Positions 5,617 to 6,126 of a DNA stretch of 6,126 bases are shown piece after piece; positions within the stretch are counted from its first letter, which is position 1; every line of letters starts with the position of its first letter. This DNA comes from Dehalococcoidia bacterium (GTDB lineage: Bacteria; Chloroflexota; Dehalococcoidia; Bin125): NCBI GenBank assembly GCA_007571275.1, contig RKRS01000110.1:1-6126 (forward strand), read 5' to 3'. Made by a program: the position numbers and the translations under genes. A model generated the notes under the pieces. It worked only from the letters and a program-made list of their open reading frames with translations. It was not told the origin of the DNA and ran no database searches.

Positions 5617-6126
5617 GCGCCGGCTCCTCTGTCCGCCGCGAGCGCCTCGAAGGGGCCAGCCGCGCTGGATGTCCAACCGCGTTGCCGTCGTCAGGAACGT
5701 CGCGATTGACGACAGCGCCAGCGCCGGTCGTCGCTCGATGTCCGACCCGCAACGGCGCGATCAGCATCGTGTCGCAGCCGATAAACGCATCTTCACCGAT
5801 AACCGTCTGGTGCTTCGAGCGACCGTCGAAGTTGCAGGTGATCGCGCCGGCGCCGATGTTTGTTCGCGGCCCAACCTGGGCGTCGCCGAGGTAACTGAAG
5901 TGTCCGATCTGAACGTCGTCCCCTATCTGAGCCTGCTTCAGCTCTGCGTGGGTGCCGATGTGGACGTGAGATCCAATCTCACAGCCCGGACGAATGGTTG
6001 AGTAAGGACCGACTTCGACGTGGTTGCCCAGCGTTGAACTGCGGATCGTGCAGGACTCGAGCACGCACCGCTCTCCGATGTCAGCGTCGTCGACGATCGC
6101 GTTCGGGCCGATTCGCGATCCAGCCC
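5609..6126 (-). CDS. glmU: GlmU C-terminal acetyltransferase domain (5' partial)
   Basis: The 171 visible residues form a left-handed beta-helix of hexapeptide repeats. GlmU acetylates glucosamine-1-phosphate with acetyl-CoA and then uridylates it to UDP-GlcNAc, a cytoplasmic precursor of peptidoglycan. Every acetyltransferase residue I know from E. coli GlmU lines up at the right spacing. In partial numbering these are R45 (E. coli R333), K63 (K351), catalytic H75 (H363) in GHFSYLGD, Y78 (Y366), N89 (N377) in NIGAGAITCN, N98 (N386) and K104 (K392). The tyrosine after N98 is phenylalanine (NFDG instead of NYDG). The chain ends in GHPAR and a short arginine-rich tail before TGA at 5611-5609. 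The uridyltransferase half and the start codon lie beyond the right edge, so a stand-alone acetyltransferase cannot be excluded, but full GlmU is far more likely. The stop overlaps the start of the next gene by 8 nt. Confidence 0.93.
   Translation of the reverse strand, partial: AGSRIGPNAIVDDADIGERCVLESCTIRSSTLGNHVEVGPYSTIRPGCEIGSHVHIGTHAELKQAQIGDDVQIGHFSYLGDAQVGPRTNIGAGAITCNFDGRSKHQTVIGEDAFIGCDTMLIAPLRVGHRATTGAGAVVNRDVPDDGNAVGHPARLAPSRRSRRTEEPARE
5624..5630 (-). promoter_or_regulatory. Shine-Dalgarno site for the CorC-like gene
   Basis: The minus strand reads AGAGGAG here, 7 nt before the GTG at 5616-5614. It is the strongest ribosome binding site in the window and lies inside the end of glmU. 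It decides the start of the membrane protein gene against an in-frame start 20 codons upstream. Confidence 0.8.

Noticed and set aside
5617..5676. A 20-codon longer start for the CorC-like gene
   Set aside because: The extra residues are arginine-rich, lie inside glmU and precede a normal first helix; the strong Shine-Dalgarno site points to GTG at 5616.

Overview
The window is a compact block of bacterial housekeeping genes. All five genes lie on the minus strand and occupy almost every base. In transcription order (right to left) they are: the C-terminal part of glmU (enters at the right edge), a CorC/CNNM-type membrane protein with CBS domains, dprA, topA, and the first 239 residues of a XerC/XerD-type tyrosine recombinase (runs off the left edge). 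Junctions are an 8 nt overlap, an 11 nt gap, a 14 nt overlap and a 29 nt gap. The layout suggests one polycistronic unit whose promoter and terminator lie outside the window. There is no gene-free stretch of 300 bases, and I see no RNA gene, CRISPR array, transposon or prophage gene.

The DNA is GC-rich (about 60% by eye), and three of the four visible start codons are GTG. TopA has no zinc-finger cysteine clusters. It ends instead in glycine-rich C-terminal repeats and an arginine-rich tail, a layout familiar from Actinobacteria and Chloroflexota. The dprA-topA-xerC order is known from Firmicutes and occurs in some other phyla. I lean towards a Chloroflexota (Thermomicrobia-like) bacterium, but this is inference; the sequence alone does not settle the phylum.

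Region by region: 6126-5609 encodes the acetyltransferase half of GlmU (UDP-GlcNAc synthesis for the cell wall). 5616-4339 encodes the CBS-domain membrane protein. 4327-3218 encodes DprA, which handles single-stranded DNA and loads RecA. 3231-748 encodes DNA topoisomerase I. 718-1 encodes the Xer recombinase that normally resolves chromosome dimers. The last three form a DNA-topology and recombination group. The first two are cell-envelope genes that share the unit without an obvious functional link.

I found no convincing new biological system. The observations most worth a second look are the loss of conserved ion-site motifs in the membrane domain of the CorC-like protein although its CBS and CorC domains are intact, a C(UUCG)G hairpin starting at the topA stop codon, strong over-representation of GATC/CGATCG, and a degenerate C-terminal repeat plus altered N-terminal motif in TopA.
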